Part shown: positions 1 through 9,636 of the stretch, in pieces | Layout: each line of letters begins with the position of its first letter | Numbering within the stretch: position 1 is the stretch's first letter | From: Pseudomonas oryzihabitans | GTDB lineage: Bacteria; Pseudomonadota; Gammaproteobacteria; Pseudomonadales; Pseudomonadaceae | NCBI RefSeq assembly: GCF_006384975.1 | Contig: NZ_CP021645.1 | Span: forward strand, 3,934,001 to 3,998,000 | DNA length: 64,000 nt | Reading direction: 5' to 3' | Notes under the pieces: generated by a model | What the model was told of the DNA's origin: nothing | Databases searched by the model: none | The model's input: only the letters and a program-made list of their open reading frames with translations | Translations under genes and position numbers: made by a program

Positions 1-1
1 T

Positions 2-853
2 GGCGCGGCGCTGTGCGTCTTCTTCGCCCGCTTCGAAGCGGCCCTGGCCCGCGGCGAACGGCTCACCGAGTTGACCGTGGACGACTGGTTGACCGAGGCG
101 CGTGCCGCCCGGCCGAATTTCGTCTCCCTGAGCTTCGCCACCATCGCCGGTTTCAACGCCGGTGGCGCCCTGCCGCACTACCGTGCCACCGAAGAAGCCC
201 ATGCCGAACTCCAGGGCGACGGTCTGCTGCTGATCGACAGCGGCGGCCAGTACCTGGGCGGCACCACCGATATCACCCGGGTGGTGCCCATAGGCACGCC
301 CAATGCGGCGCAGAAACGTGACTTTACCCTGGTACTCAAGGGCATGCTGGCGCTGTCGCGGGCGCGCTTTCCCGCCGGGGTCGCCGCGCCCATGCTCGAC
401 GCCCTGGCCCGCGAGCCGATCTGGGCGGCCGGCATTGACTACGGCCATGGCACCGGCCACGGCGTGGGCTACTTCCTCAACGTGCACGAGGGGCCCCAGT
501 CGATTTCCTTCTATGCCACCATCACGCCGCACCATGAGCTGCGCGAGGGCATGATCACCTCCAACGAACCGGGCATCTATCGCCCCGGACAGTGGGGCGT
601 GCGCCTGGAAAACCTGCTGCTGTGCACCCGGGCGGAGAGCACCGAGTTCGGTGATTTCCTGACCTTCGAAACCCTGACCCTCTGCCCGCTGGATACCCGC
701 TGCCTGGATCTCGCCCTGTTGCGCGCCGACGAGCTGGACTGGCTGGATAGCTATCACGCCGAGGTGCGCCGCCGCGTGCTGCCGCGGGTTGAGGGTGCCG
801 CGCGCGATTGGCTGCTCGCACGTACCGAACCCGTGGCGAGGACCGCCCCATGA
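2..853 (+). CDS. M24 family Xaa-Pro aminopeptidase-like protein, C-terminal part
   Basis: This frame is open from the first base of the window, so the 5' end is missing; about 283 C-terminal residues are visible. The metallopeptidase family M24 (creatinase/aminopeptidase P fold) is shown by its ordered metal-ligand motifs: LLIDSGGQY and TTDITR supply two aspartates, GHGTGHGVG the histidine, SNEPGIY a glutamate and RLENLLL the last glutamate. All five ligands are present, so the enzyme should be an active dinuclear-metal peptidase acting on X-Pro bonds of peptides in the cytoplasm. The C-terminal tail after RLENL resembles that of long (about 600-residue) aminopeptidase P proteins. Its TGA stop overlaps the ATG of ltaE in an ATGA arrangement, implying translational coupling. 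Exact substrate is not readable from sequence. Confidence 0.88.
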   Translation, partial: GAALCVFFARFEAALARGERLTELTVDDWLTEARAARPNFVSLSFATIAGFNAGGALPHYRATEEAHAELQGDGLLLIDSGGQYLGGTTDITRVVPIGTPNAAQKRDFTLVLKGMLALSRARFPAGVAAPMLDALAREPIWAAGIDYGHGTGHGVGYFLNVHEGPQSISFYATITPHHELREGMITSNEPGIYRPGQWGVRLENLLLCTRAESTEFGDFLTFETLTLCPLDTRCLDLALLRADELDWLDSYHAEVRRRVLPRVEGAARDWLLARTEPVARTAP

Positions 854-1890
854 GCAGCAATGCCCAGCAATTCGCCAGTGACAACTACTCCGGCATCTGC
901 CCGGAAGCCTGGGCGGCCATGGCCGCGGCCAACGTCGGTCACGAGACCGCCTATGGCAACGACAGCTGGACGGCACGCGCCGCTGATCGCTTTCGCCAAC
1001 TGTTCGAGACCGACTGCGAGGTGTTCTTCGCCTTCAACGGCACGGCGGCCAACTCCCTGGCCCTGGCCGCCCTGTGCCAGAGCTATCACAGCGTGATCTG
1101 CGCCGACACCGCCCACGTCGAGACCGACGAATGCGGCGCGCCGGAATTCTTCTCCAACGGCTCCAAGCTGCTGCTGGCGCCGTCGCATCACGGCAAGCTG
1201 ACACCCGGCGCCATCCAGCAGATCGCCACCAAGCGCGCCGACATCCACTTTCCCAAACCACGGGCGGTGACCGTCACCCAGGCCACCGAGGTGGGTACCC
1301 TCTATGGGCTGCATGAGCTGCACGCCATCAGCGCCACCTGCCGCGACCTCGGTCTGCACCTGCATATGGACGGCTCGCGCTTCTCCAACGCCGTGGCCAG
1401 CCTGGGTTGCACGCCGGCCGAGGTGACCTGGAAAGCCGGCGTCGACGTGCTCTGCTTCGGCGGTACCAAGAGCGGCATGGCGGTGGGGGAGGCGATCCTG
1501 TTCTTCAACCGCGACCTGGCCGAGGACTTCGAATACCGCTGCAAACAGGCCGGCCAACTGGCCTCCAAGATGAGATTCCTCTCCGCGCCCTGGCTCGGCG
1601 TACTGGAGAACGACACCTGGCTGCGCCATGCCCGCCACGCCAACGGCATGGCCCAACTCCTCGCCGAGCGGGTCCGCGATGTGCCCGGGGTGGACTTCAT
1701 GTTCCCGGTGGAGGCCAATTCGGTGTTCCTGCAACTCTCGGAGCCGGCGCTGGAGTTCCTGCGCAGTCGCGGCTGGCGCTTCTACACCTTCATCGGCAGC
1801 GGCGGGGCGCGCTTCATGTGCTCCTGGGATACCGAGGAAGCCCGGGTGCTGGAGCTGGCGGCGGATATTCGGACGGCGATGGGCGGGTAG
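850..1890 (+). CDS. ltaE: low-specificity L-threonine aldolase
   Basis: A PLP enzyme of aspartate aminotransferase fold type I that cleaves L-threonine and L-allo-threonine to glycine and acetaldehyde. The 346-residue protein has the family's usual length. LCFGGTKSG carries the PLP lysine (about K207), HMDGSRFSNA the aspartate that pairs with the cofactor nitrogen (about D174), and DTAHVETDE the stacking histidine (about H89). The ATG at 850 overlaps the upstream peptidase stop by four bases; a further in-frame methionine at 808 would lie far inside the peptidase gene and has no ribosome binding site. Cotranscription with the peptidase suggests a small amino-acid scavenging unit. Followed directly by REP-like repeats rather than a classical terminator. 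Confidence 0.93.
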   Translation: MSSNAQQFASDNYSGICPEAWAAMAAANVGHETAYGNDSWTARAADRFRQLFETDCEVFFAFNGTAANSLALAALCQSYHSVICADTAHVETDECGAPEFFSNGSKLLLAPSHHGKLTPGAIQQIATKRADIHFPKPRAVTVTQATEVGTLYGLHELHAISATCRDLGLHLHMDGSRFSNAVASLGCTPAEVTWKAGVDVLCFGGTKSGMAVGEAILFFNRDLAEDFEYRCKQAGQLASKMRFLSAPWLGVLENDTWLRHARHANGMAQLLAERVRDVPGVDFMFPVEANSVFLQLSEPALEFLRSRGWRFYTFIGSGGARFMCSWDTEEARVLELAADIRTAMGG

Positions 1891-1921
1891 GGCGCCTCGC
1901 GGCCAAGGATGCGATAGACCG

Positions 1922-2009
1922 TAGGTTGGGTTGAGACGGTTCTATCGTCGAAGCCCAACATGGCCGGCTCCGAGGCAATGTTGGGCTTCGCTGCGCTCAA
2001 CCCAACCTA
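1922..2009. repeat. REP-like double inverted repeat
   Basis: Two nested perfect inverted repeats lie in the gap after ltaE. The outer arms are TAGGTTGGGTTGAG (1922-1935) and its complement at 1996-2009. The inner arms are CGAAGCCCAACA (1949-1960) and its complement at 1979-1990, around an 18-base loop. The element resembles intergenic GTAGGTTGGGTT repeats common in Pseudomonas chromosomes. It can fold as a long hairpin in RNA from either strand and may stop or protect the ltaE transcript; this role is inferred. Confidence 0.75.
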
Positions 2010-2070
2010 AGGTGGCTCTCAGGAGTGGCCGCTTTGGCGGACCGTCGTGGCCGTGGTAAGCGCACGTGTA

Positions 2071-2143
2071 GGGTGGATGACGGCGCAGCCTCATCCACCA
2101 CTGCCGTACCGCTCGATGTGGAAAACGCTCTGCGGTTTTCCAC
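2071..2143. repeat. second REP-like inverted repeat pair
   Basis: A second, different palindromic element lies between ltaE and the LacI-type gene. GGGTGGATGA (2071-2080) pairs with TCATCCACC at 2091-2099. A few bases on, GTGGAAAAC (2118-2126) pairs with GTTTTCCAC (2135-2143). The GTAGGGTGGATGA start is typical of another dispersed intergenic repeat of pseudomonads. Together with the preceding element it fills most of the 327-base gap. Confidence 0.65.
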
Positions 2144-2217
2144 GCTACGGTGTTCTTGCGGGACGCTACTCCCGGCACCCGTTACCATGGCCGCTTCTTC
2201 GTCGTCCCCGGCGTTCC

Positions 2218-3255
2218 ATGGCCAAGAAGTCCAGCAAAGCCTCCGCTACCGCGGTCAATCCCGGCGCTCCCACCCTGATTGATGTCGCCCGCGTCGCCGG
2301 GGTGTCGCCGATCACCGTTTCGCGGGCGCTGAACCGGCCGGAGATCGTCAGCGAGGCGGCGCGCACCAAGGTGCTGGCGGCGGTCCAGGCCACCGGCTAC
2401 GTGCCCAATCTGCTGGCGGGCGGCCTGGCCTCCAAGCGCAGTCGCCTGGTGGCGCTGTTCGTGCCGACCATCGTCCACTCCATCTTCGCCGAGACGGTGC
2501 AGGCGCTGATGGATCGCCTGGCCCAGGCCGGCTACCAGACCCTGTTGGGCCTGACCGGCTACAGTGCCGAACAGGAGGAACAGCTGCTGGCCGCCGTACT
2601 GGGGCGCCGGCCCGATGGCATCGTGCTGACCGGCACCCTGCATACCGCGGCCAGCCGCGAGCGCCTGGCGCAGGCCGGCATTCCGGTGGTGGAATCCTGG
2701 GACCTGAGCGAGGCGCCGCTGGACATGCAGGTGGGCTTCTCCCACGAAGCCGTGGGCCGGGCCCAGGCTGAGCACCTGCACGCCCGCGGTTATCGCCGCT
2801 TCGCCGTGGTGTCGGTGGACGATCCCCGTGCCCTGCGTCGCTGCCAGAGTCTGGTCGACCGCCTGGCCGAGCTGGGTGTGGCGGAGCCCGCCGTGGAAAT
2901 CCTGCCGGCACCCGCCCTGGTGGAGTCCGGACGGATCGGGCTGCAGCGGTTGCTAGCCCGAGGTGAGCCCCAGGACGTGGTGGTCTGCAGTTCCGATACC
3001 GTCGCCCAGGGCGTGATGGCGGAAGCCGCGAGTCGCGGTCTTGGCGTGCCCGAGGATCTGGCGGTGCTGGGCTTCGGCAATCTCTCCAGCGCGGCCCAGA
3101 TGCATCCGGCGCTGTCATCGGTCAGCGTGGCGGGGGAGCGCATGGGCACCCTGGCGGCGGAGGCGCTGCTGCAGCGTCTTGGCGGGGGCGAGCGGCCCCA
3201 GCAGCCCATACGCCTCGATACCGGCTTCCACATCATCGACCGCGCCACGACCTGA
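2218..3255 (+). CDS. LacI/GalR family transcriptional regulator, probable repressor of garD
   Basis: A 345-residue one-domain-plus-sensor regulator. The N-terminal LacI helix-turn-helix is clear (TLIDVARVAGVSPITVSRAL, about residues 18-37, then the hinge region GYVPNLLAGGLASKRS). A periplasmic-binding-protein-like sensor domain follows to the end. The start at 2218 was chosen because it gives the usual short basic extension before the HTH; the open frame runs back to 2047 but that stretch reads through the upstream repeats. It stands immediately upstream of the galactarate dehydratase gene, and two near-identical palindromes with a central CG lie between them, typical LacI operators. The likely inducer is galactarate/glucarate or a breakdown product; this is inferred from context only. 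Confidence 0.88.
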   Translation: MAKKSSKASATAVNPGAPTLIDVARVAGVSPITVSRALNRPEIVSEAARTKVLAAVQATGYVPNLLAGGLASKRSRLVALFVPTIVHSIFAETVQALMDRLAQAGYQTLLGLTGYSAEQEEQLLAAVLGRRPDGIVLTGTLHTAASRERLAQAGIPVVESWDLSEAPLDMQVGFSHEAVGRAQAEHLHARGYRRFAVVSVDDPRALRRCQSLVDRLAELGVAEPAVEILPAPALVESGRIGLQRLLARGEPQDVVVCSSDTVAQGVMAEAASRGLGVPEDLAVLGFGNLSSAAQMHPALSSVSVAGERMGTLAAEALLQRLGGGERPQQPIRLDTGFHIIDRATT

Positions 3256-3291
3256 CTGTCGGCGGTAGTGTCGTTAGACGTCGTACTTGTT

Positions 3292-3305
3292 TGGTTGCGC
3301 AATCA
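3292..3305. promoter_or_regulatory. candidate LacI-family operator 1
   Basis: TGGTTGCGCAATCA is a 14-base near-perfect palindrome with a central CG, one base different from the perfect palindrome 65 bases downstream. It lies just after the LacI-type regulator stop and upstream of garD. Confidence 0.6.
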
Positions 3306-3355
3306 TGGCTAGTCTTGGGTCAAGCGCGGGCTGCGCCGGATGATTGCGTCTCGTG

Positions 3356-3371
3356 ATGATTGCGCAATCAT
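3356..3371. promoter_or_regulatory. candidate LacI-family operator 2 (perfect palindrome)
   Basis: ATGATTGCGCAATCAT is a perfect 16-base palindrome centred on CG, the hallmark of LacI-family operators. A further half site TGATTGCG lies at 3341-3348. Its 65-base spacing from operator 1 is about six helical turns, which would permit side-by-side binding or a small loop. It probably controls transcription towards garD, which starts about 290 bases downstream. Confidence 0.68.
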
Positions 3372-3422
3372 GCTGCAGCCAGGCCGCGCTCGATAACAAC
3401 AATCAGGCGAGAGGACTCCACC

Positions 3423-3641
3423 ATGGACGCCGCAAGACCTACCGGTAGGTGCTATCCAACCCTGTCGCTGCCTTTCGCGGTGGCCGCCAGCAGTCAGGAG
3501 GTCCGCCAGGCTCAAGGGGGGGATTTCATGATCCTGGCACCCCTGACCCTGCCCCGCGCCGGGCGCATCCCACGCGTCGAACGGCGTACCTCCCGCGGCG
3601 AATTCCTGGGCGCACCTCAGCCTGACCCAGTCCGGGCCTGA
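3423..3641 (+). CDS. uncertain 72-residue ORF between operators and garD
   Basis: An ATG at 3423 is preceded by GAGGA at a good distance, and the frame stays open for 72 residues, ending 20 bases before garD. The product is basic, with no domain, signal peptide or membrane segment that I recognise, and no family comes to mind. It may be a small translated leader of the garD message or a chance reading frame in the 5' untranslated region. The good ribosome binding site is the only real support. Confidence 0.25.
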   Translation: MDAARPTGRCYPTLSLPFAVAASSQEVRQAQGGDFMILAPLTLPRAGRIPRVERRTSRGEFLGAPQPDPVRA

Positions 3642-3661
3642 TCCCGACGGAGAATAAGACC

Positions 3662-5218
3662 ATGCACCTGATCGATCACCGAGATTCGCCGCGCTACATC
3701 AAGCTCCATCCCCAGGACAATGTCGGGGTGGTGGTCAACGAACCCGGCGTGGCCGCTGGCAGCGCCTTCGCCGACGGCCTGACCACCGTCGAGGCCATTC
3801 CCCAGAGTCACAAGGTTTCCCTGGTGGATTTCAAGGAGGGCGCCAAGGTAGTGCGCTATGGCGAGGTCATCGGCTACGCCCTGCAGGATATTCCCGCCGG
3901 CAGTTGGATCACCGAGGCCCTGCTGCGCATGCCGGAACCGCCAGCGCTGGACAACCTGCCCAAGGCCACCGCGCCTGGCCAGGTCGGCGAACCCCTGGAA
4001 GGCTATACCTTCGAGGGCTTTCGCAATCCGGACGGTAGCGTCGGCACCCGCAACATCCTGGCGGTGACCACCACCGTGCAGTGCGTGGTGGGGGTGCTGG
4101 AACTCTGCGTGGAGCGGGTGCGCAAGGAGATCCTGCCGCGCTATCCCAACGTCGACGACGTGGTGCCCCTGTCCCACAGCTACGGCTGCGGCGTGGCCAT
4201 CAATGCACCCGATGCGGTGATTCCGATCCGCACCCTGCACAACATCAGCCGCAATCCCAACTTCGGCGGCCAGGCGTTGGTGATCGGTCTGGGCTGCGAG
4301 AAGCTGCAGGCCAGCCAACTGATGCCGGGCGACGATCTCACGGCCGGGCAGGATGAAGAGGCCTGGCTGTTCCGCCTGCAGGATTCGGCCAACGGCTTCG
4401 CCGGCATGGTCGAGCAGATCATGGGGCTGATCGAGGCGCGGCTGGAAGTGCTCGACCAGCGCCGCCGTGAAACGGTGCCGGCGTCCGAGCTGGTGGTGGG
4501 CATGCAGTGCGGCGGCAGCGACGCCTTCTCCGGCATCACCGCCAACCCGGCCCTGGGCGTGGCCGCCGATCTGCTGGTGCGCGCGGGTGCCACGGTGATG
4601 TTCTCCGAGAACACCGAGGTGCGCGACGGCATCCACTTGCTGACCCCGCGCGCCGCCACCCCCGCGGTGGCCGACGCCCTGATCCGCGAAATGGACTGGT
4701 ACGACCGCTACCTGGAGCGGGGCATGGCCGACCGCAGCGCCAATACCACCCCTGGCAACAAGAAGGGCGGGCTGAACAACATCGTCGAAAAGGCCATGGG
4801 CTCCATCGCCAAGTCCGGCACCAGCCCCATCGCCGGGGTCATAGCACCCGGCGAGAAGATCAAGGGCAAGGGCCTGTACTTCGCCGCCACCCCGGCCAGC
4901 GACTTCATCTGCGGCACCCTGCAGCTGGCGGCGGGCATGAACCTGCACATCTTCACCACCGGTCGCGGCACGCCCTATGGGCTGTCCATGGTGCCGGTGA
5001 TCAAGGTCTCGACCCGCACCCAGTTGGCCGAGCGCTGGCCCGATCTGATCGACATCGATGCCGGGCGGGTGGTGAGCGGACGCTTGTCGCTGGAGGAGAT
5101 GGGCTGGGAAATCTTCCAGTGCTACCTGGACGTGGCCAGCGGCCGGCGCCAGACCTGGGCCGAGCGCCATCGCCTGCACAACGACCTGGCGCTGTTCAAT
5201 CCGGCGCCGGTGACCTGA
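3662..5218 (+). CDS. garD: galactarate dehydratase
   Basis: Converts meso-galactarate (mucate) to 5-dehydro-4-deoxy-D-glucarate in the cytoplasm, the first step of sugar diacid catabolism. The 518-residue protein aligns by eye over its full length with E. coli GarD (523 residues). Shared landmarks include [11 protein letters not shown] near the N-terminus (SAF domain), [78 protein letters not shown] and the C-terminal [14 protein letters not shown] at a proper distance precedes the ATG. No transporter, aldolase or reductase gene of the pathway is adjacent, so the later steps must be encoded elsewhere. Expression is probably governed by the neighbouring LacI-type regulator. Confidence 0.95.
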   Translation: MHLIDHRDSPRYIKLHPQDNVGVVVNEPGVAAGSAFADGLTTVEAIPQSHKVSLVDFKEGAKVVRYGEVIGYALQDIPAGSWITEALLRMPEPPALDNLPKATAPGQVGEPLEGYTFEGFRNPDGSVGTRNILAVTTTVQCVVGVLELCVERVRKEILPRYPNVDDVVPLSHSYGCGVAINAPDAVIPIRTLHNISRNPNFGGQALVIGLGCEKLQASQLMPGDDLTAGQDEEAWLFRLQDSANGFAGMVEQIMGLIEARLEVLDQRRRETVPASELVVGMQCGGSDAFSGITANPALGVAADLLVRAGATVMFSENTEVRDGIHLLTPRAATPAVADALIREMDWYDRYLERGMADRSANTTPGNKKGGLNNIVEKAMGSIAKSGTSPIAGVIAPGEKIKGKGLYFAATPASDFICGTLQLAAGMNLHIFTTGRGTPYGLSMVPVIKVSTRTQLAERWPDLIDIDAGRVVSGRLSLEEMGWEIFQCYLDVASGRRQTWAERHRLHNDLALFNPAPVT

Positions 5219-5231
5219 GCCGAGCGCCCAT

Positions 5232-5266
5232 AAAAAAGGCCGATCTCGCGAGGGATCGGCCTTTTT
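5232..5266. terminator. bidirectional intrinsic terminator
   Basis: An eight-pair stem GGCCGATC / GATCGGCC with an eight-base loop is flanked by six A on the left and five T on the right. It can therefore terminate garD (plus strand) and the convergent membrane protein gene ending at 5283 (minus strand). Confidence 0.92.
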
Positions 5267-5282
5267 CGTTAGCCGCCAGCGC

Positions 5283-6575
5283 TCAGTCGGCCAGGGCGCT
5301 ACCGCTGACCGGTCGCAGGCGCTGCTGCTCATCGTCTGCTGCATCGCGCATCAGCACGTAGCCGAGGATGATGCCGACGAAGAGGTTGCCGACGCCGATA
5401 TCGAAGAGGTCGGTGGTCCAGCCGATCAGGCAGAGGCAGAAGGCGATGGCCAGCAGGGTGTGGCTCAGGCGGTCGGGCGCGGTGTGCAGGCGGATGAACA
5501 CCGGCAACTGCAGGGCATAGCCAAGGATGCCGACGACCCCGAACACGCACCAGAGATAGACCACGCTGCTGTCGCTGGTGACGAAGAGGTCGATCCCCGG
5601 GACGGGGAAGGCGGCCATGGAGCTGCCGAACAGGCCGAAGCCGGCACCCTCGACCGTCCAGCCGTGGCGGCTCATCTCCGCGACGACATTGGGCCAGGTG
5701 TTGACCAGGCGATCGTAGAAAGAGGCCAGGCCGCTGTCGCTCATCACCACCAGGGGATCGAAGTCGCGGACCAGGCCGAGCACCGGCAGCAGCATGCCAC
5801 CCACCACGGCCAGCAGGATCAGGGCGTAGGTCGGCCACTGGAAGCGGCGGGTCATCATCAGCACCAGGGTAAAGGCGAAGGCGGCGGCGGGCGCCTTGCT
5901 GGTGGTGAGCAGGATGCCGAAGAAGCCGACCAGGGCGACCACCAGCCAGAGCGCCTTGGAGCGGGCGAATTGCGCGAGGAACAGGCAGTAGACGGCGATC
6001 AGCGCCGCCAGCACGTTGGATACCCGGGCGAAACCGGCGATGCGGTCCTCTTCACCGGCGACCCACTGGGTATTGCCGGCGATGTCGTTGCCGCCCAGGT
6101 TGTAGCTGTAGCCCTTCCAGGGAACCGAGGTGAATTTGTCCAGGGCGATGCCGATCAGGCAGGCGACCAGCAGCAGGAACATGGCCCGCGCCAGCAACCG
6201 GCGCTGCTTGAGCAGCTCGCGGCCGCAGAGCAGGCCGAACAGCAACGGGCTGTAGACGAACAGCGAGAACAGCACGTTGTTGAAAGTGCCACCGTGGAGC
6301 AGGGCGAGGGCGGCGTAGGCCAGGCCGGCGAGCAAGCCGACCCAGATCACCTTGGGGATCCTGACCGTGGCCAGCTGCAGGGCGAAGAGCGCCAGGCAAG
6401 CGATCTTGGGCAGATAGACCAGCGCCGAGGCGCCGACCATGTCCAGGGCGTAGCGCAGAAAACCGGAAAAGGTCTCGACGAACAGCAGGCCTATCGCCGT
6501 CCACACCATCAGGGTGGAATAGCGCCATTCGAGCACGCGCTGGAAGGCATTGGGGGTAGCGGTGGCAACCGTCAT
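5283..6575 (-). CDS. O-antigen ligase/polymerase-like integral membrane protein (orphan)
   Basis: A 430-residue polytopic membrane protein with about ten to twelve hydrophobic segments and a large soluble loop near residues 290-350 (around NTWPNVVAEMSRHGW and GAGFGLFGSS), the plan of WaaL/Wzy-type enzymes. These transfer or polymerise undecaprenyl-linked glycans on the periplasmic side. The ATG at 6575 was chosen over an in-frame ATG three codons earlier because AGGG lies at a usable distance. It is a single gene with no adjacent glycosyltransferases. Its leader carries a candidate ops element (6695-6710), which may tie it to the exopolysaccharide locus encoding an RfaH paralog. A ligase cannot be distinguished from a polymerase by sequence inspection. 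Confidence 0.72.
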   Translation of the reverse strand: MTVATATPNAFQRVLEWRYSTLMVWTAIGLLFVETFSGFLRYALDMVGASALVYLPKIACLALFALQLATVRIPKVIWVGLLAGLAYAALALLHGGTFNNVLFSLFVYSPLLFGLLCGRELLKQRRLLARAMFLLLVACLIGIALDKFTSVPWKGYSYNLGGNDIAGNTQWVAGEEDRIAGFARVSNVLAALIAVYCLFLAQFARSKALWLVVALVGFFGILLTTSKAPAAAFAFTLVLMMTRRFQWPTYALILLAVVGGMLLPVLGLVRDFDPLVVMSDSGLASFYDRLVNTWPNVVAEMSRHGWTVEGAGFGLFGSSMAAFPVPGIDLFVTSDSSVVYLWCVFGVVGILGYALQLPVFIRLHTAPDRLSHTLLAIAFCLCLIGWTTDLFDIGVGNLFVGIILGYVLMRDAADDEQQRLRPVSGSALAD

Positions 6576-6694
6576 GATGATCATCCCTGTTGTGCTGCCG
6601 ATGGCGTCGTGGGCCACCGTGAGAAGCGAGGCGCACCGGCGACACGCCACCTTGGCGTTATCGACGGGCTGCAGAGGCAAAGGCGGAAAGGCGG

Positions 6695-6710
6695 GCACGC
6701 TACCGCTAGC
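6695..6710 (-). promoter_or_regulatory. candidate ops element (RfaH recruitment site)
   Basis: Read on the minus strand the sequence is GCTAGCGGTAGCGTGC. Its last 12 bases match the enterobacterial ops core as I remember it (GGCGGTAGCGT followed by GC). It lies about 120 bases upstream of the start of the ligase/polymerase-like gene and in the same orientation, as required for an ops site in a transcribed leader. Function is inferred. Confidence 0.45.
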
Positions 6711-6852
6711 GACCGCAAGAAAGGGTCGCTGCAGCAGCGTGAAAGAAGTCAGCCGAAGGGATGATAGCGGAGGGCTTCCGGCGCCTGTCAAACGGCGCCG
6801 GCGCTAGCGGAAATCCTCAACGCGGGAATCGGAAGCAGGCCACAAAAAGCCT

Positions 6853-7215
6853 TTAACTCACCATCCGCCAGGTCAGGGGATATCGGTAGTCGCGGCCCTG
6901 GTTGGCCTTGATGCCGGCGATCACCGTCAGCACGAAGGCCACGCAGGCCACCAGCAGCATCAGCGGAATACCGATCAGCACCCACGCCAGCAGCGCGCAG
7001 ATCATGTGCACCAGGGTGACGGTGAGCTGGAAGTTCAGCGCTTCCTTGCCCTGGCGATCGATGAAGGGGTCGTCCTCGCGCTTGAGCTGCCAGACCACCA
7101 GCGGACCTATGACGTTGCCGATGAAGGGCACCACGAAACCGAAGAAGGCCGCGTAGTGGCAGAGCATGGCCCAGCGCCGGGCATCGGCACTGGGAGCGGG
7201 GACGAGATCATGCAT
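6853..7215 (-). CDS. DUF4870 (Tic20-like) small membrane protein
   Basis: A 120-residue inner-membrane protein. It shows the DUF4870 pattern: an N-terminal segment RWAMLCHYAAFFGFVVPFIG, a charged loop WQLKREDDPFIDRQGKEALNFQ, then two long hydrophobic helices ending in the conserved GIKANQGRDYRYPLT. Three to four membrane segments are visible. The function of the family is unknown. It lies 15 bases downstream of rph on the same strand and may be cotranscribed with it. Confidence 0.85.
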   Translation of the reverse strand: MHDLVPAPSADARRWAMLCHYAAFFGFVVPFIGNVIGPLVVWQLKREDDPFIDRQGKEALNFQLTVTLVHMICALLAWVLIGIPLMLLVACVAFVLTVIAGIKANQGRDYRYPLTWRMVS

Positions 7216-7230
7216 GGCGTGGGCCTTCGG

Positions 7231-7953
7231 TCATTCGCCGCGCAGGGCGGCTTGCTGGATCTCGAACAGGTCGCGCAGACCGGTCTGGGCCAGTTCGAGC
7301 ATGGCGTTGAGTTCGGCCGGCTGGAAGGGCGCACCTTCGGCGGTGCCCTGAACTTCGATGAAACCACCGGCATCGGTCATGATCACGTTGAGATCGGTCT
7401 CGGCGGCGGAGTCTTCCAGGTAGTCCAGGTCGAGCACCGGGGTACCCTGGTAGATACCCACGGAGATGGCGGCCACCATCTGCTTGAGCGGATTGCCCTT
7501 GAGATTGCCCCGGCGCTTGAGGGCGCCCAGGGCGTCGACCAGGGCAACACAGGCACCGGTCACCGAGGCGGTACGGGTACCGCCATCGGCCTGGATCACG
7601 TCGCAGTCGATATAGATGGTGTTCTCGCCCAGCTTGGAGAGGTCGACCGCGGCGCGCAGCGAGCGCCCGATCAGTCGCTGGATCTCCAGCGTCCGACCAC
7701 CCTGCTTGCCCTTGGCGGCTTCGCGCTGGTTCCGCTCGCCGGTCGCGCGCGGCAGCATGCCGTATTCGGCGGTGAGCCAGCCCTGGCCCTTGCCCTTGAG
7801 AAAGCGCGGCACCCCGGCCTCGACGCTGGCGGTGCAGATCACCTTGGTGTCGCCGAACTCCACCAGGACCGAGCCTTCGGCGTGCTTGGTGTAGTTGCGG
7901 GTGATGCGGATGGGGCGCAGCTGATCGGCGGCGCGGCCACTGGGACGCTTCAT
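7231..7953 (-). CDS. rph: ribonuclease PH
   Basis: A phosphate-dependent 3'-5' exoribonuclease that trims tRNA precursors. The 240-residue product begins [15 protein letters not shown], and includes the phosphate-binding stretch [17 protein letters not shown], the [19 protein letters not shown] helix and the active-site region [21 protein letters not shown]. Length is that of the family. The frame remains open further upstream, but the start at 7953 gives the standard N-terminus, with a purine-rich AGGAAAG motif before it. Divergent from yicC, as in other pseudomonads. Confidence 0.96.
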   Translation of the reverse strand: MKRPSGRAADQLRPIRITRNYTKHAEGSVLVEFGDTKVICTASVEAGVPRFLKGKGQGWLTAEYGMLPRATGERNQREAAKGKQGGRTLEIQRLIGRSLRAAVDLSKLGENTIYIDCDVIQADGGTRTASVTGACVALVDALGALKRRGNLKGNPLKQMVAAISVGIYQGTPVLDLDYLEDSAAETDLNVIMTDAGGFIEVQGTAEGAPFQPAELNAMLELAQTGLRDLFEIQQAALRGE

Positions 7954-7990
7954 TGGGGCTTTCCTGTAGGGCGTAGAAATCTGGCCCCAT

Positions 7991-7996
7991 AGTATA
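7991..7996 (-). promoter_or_regulatory. candidate rph -10 hexamer
   Basis: TATACT on the minus strand lies 38 bases upstream of the rph start codon. The -35 region at the expected distance is poor. Assigned by position and match only. Confidence 0.35.
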
Positions 7997-8026
7997 GGGA
8001 GCGCCCGGTTCGTGCACACGGATGCA

Positions 8027-8055
8027 TTGGGCGCCCCGATCAGGTGCGTTAGAAT
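8027..8055 (+). promoter_or_regulatory. candidate sigma70 promoter of yicC-gmk
   Basis: TTGGGC (8027-8032) and TAGAAT (8050-8055) are separated by 17 bases, about 70 bases before the yicC start codon in the rph/yicC divergent gap. Confidence 0.5.
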
Positions 8056-8125
8056 CGTGCGTTTTACGTGCGGGGAACGGCCGGATCGCCTGGTCTTCCG
8101 CGCATCGCCAGACGAGGATCCTGCC

Positions 8126-9617
<1,492 letters not shown>

Positions 9618-9636
9618 GCGGACCGCCAGGGGCCGC

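Noticed and set aside
4033..4041. CGGTAGCGT ops-like core on the plus strand
   Set aside because: It lies inside the garD coding region, where the codons fully explain it. It shows that nine-base cores occur by chance here and so limits the weight of the leader matches.
3617..5344. 575-codon open frame on the minus strand opposite garD
   Set aside because: It is the antisense shadow of a confident full-length garD in very GC-rich DNA; the translation is histidine-, glutamine- and glycine-rich without any domain.
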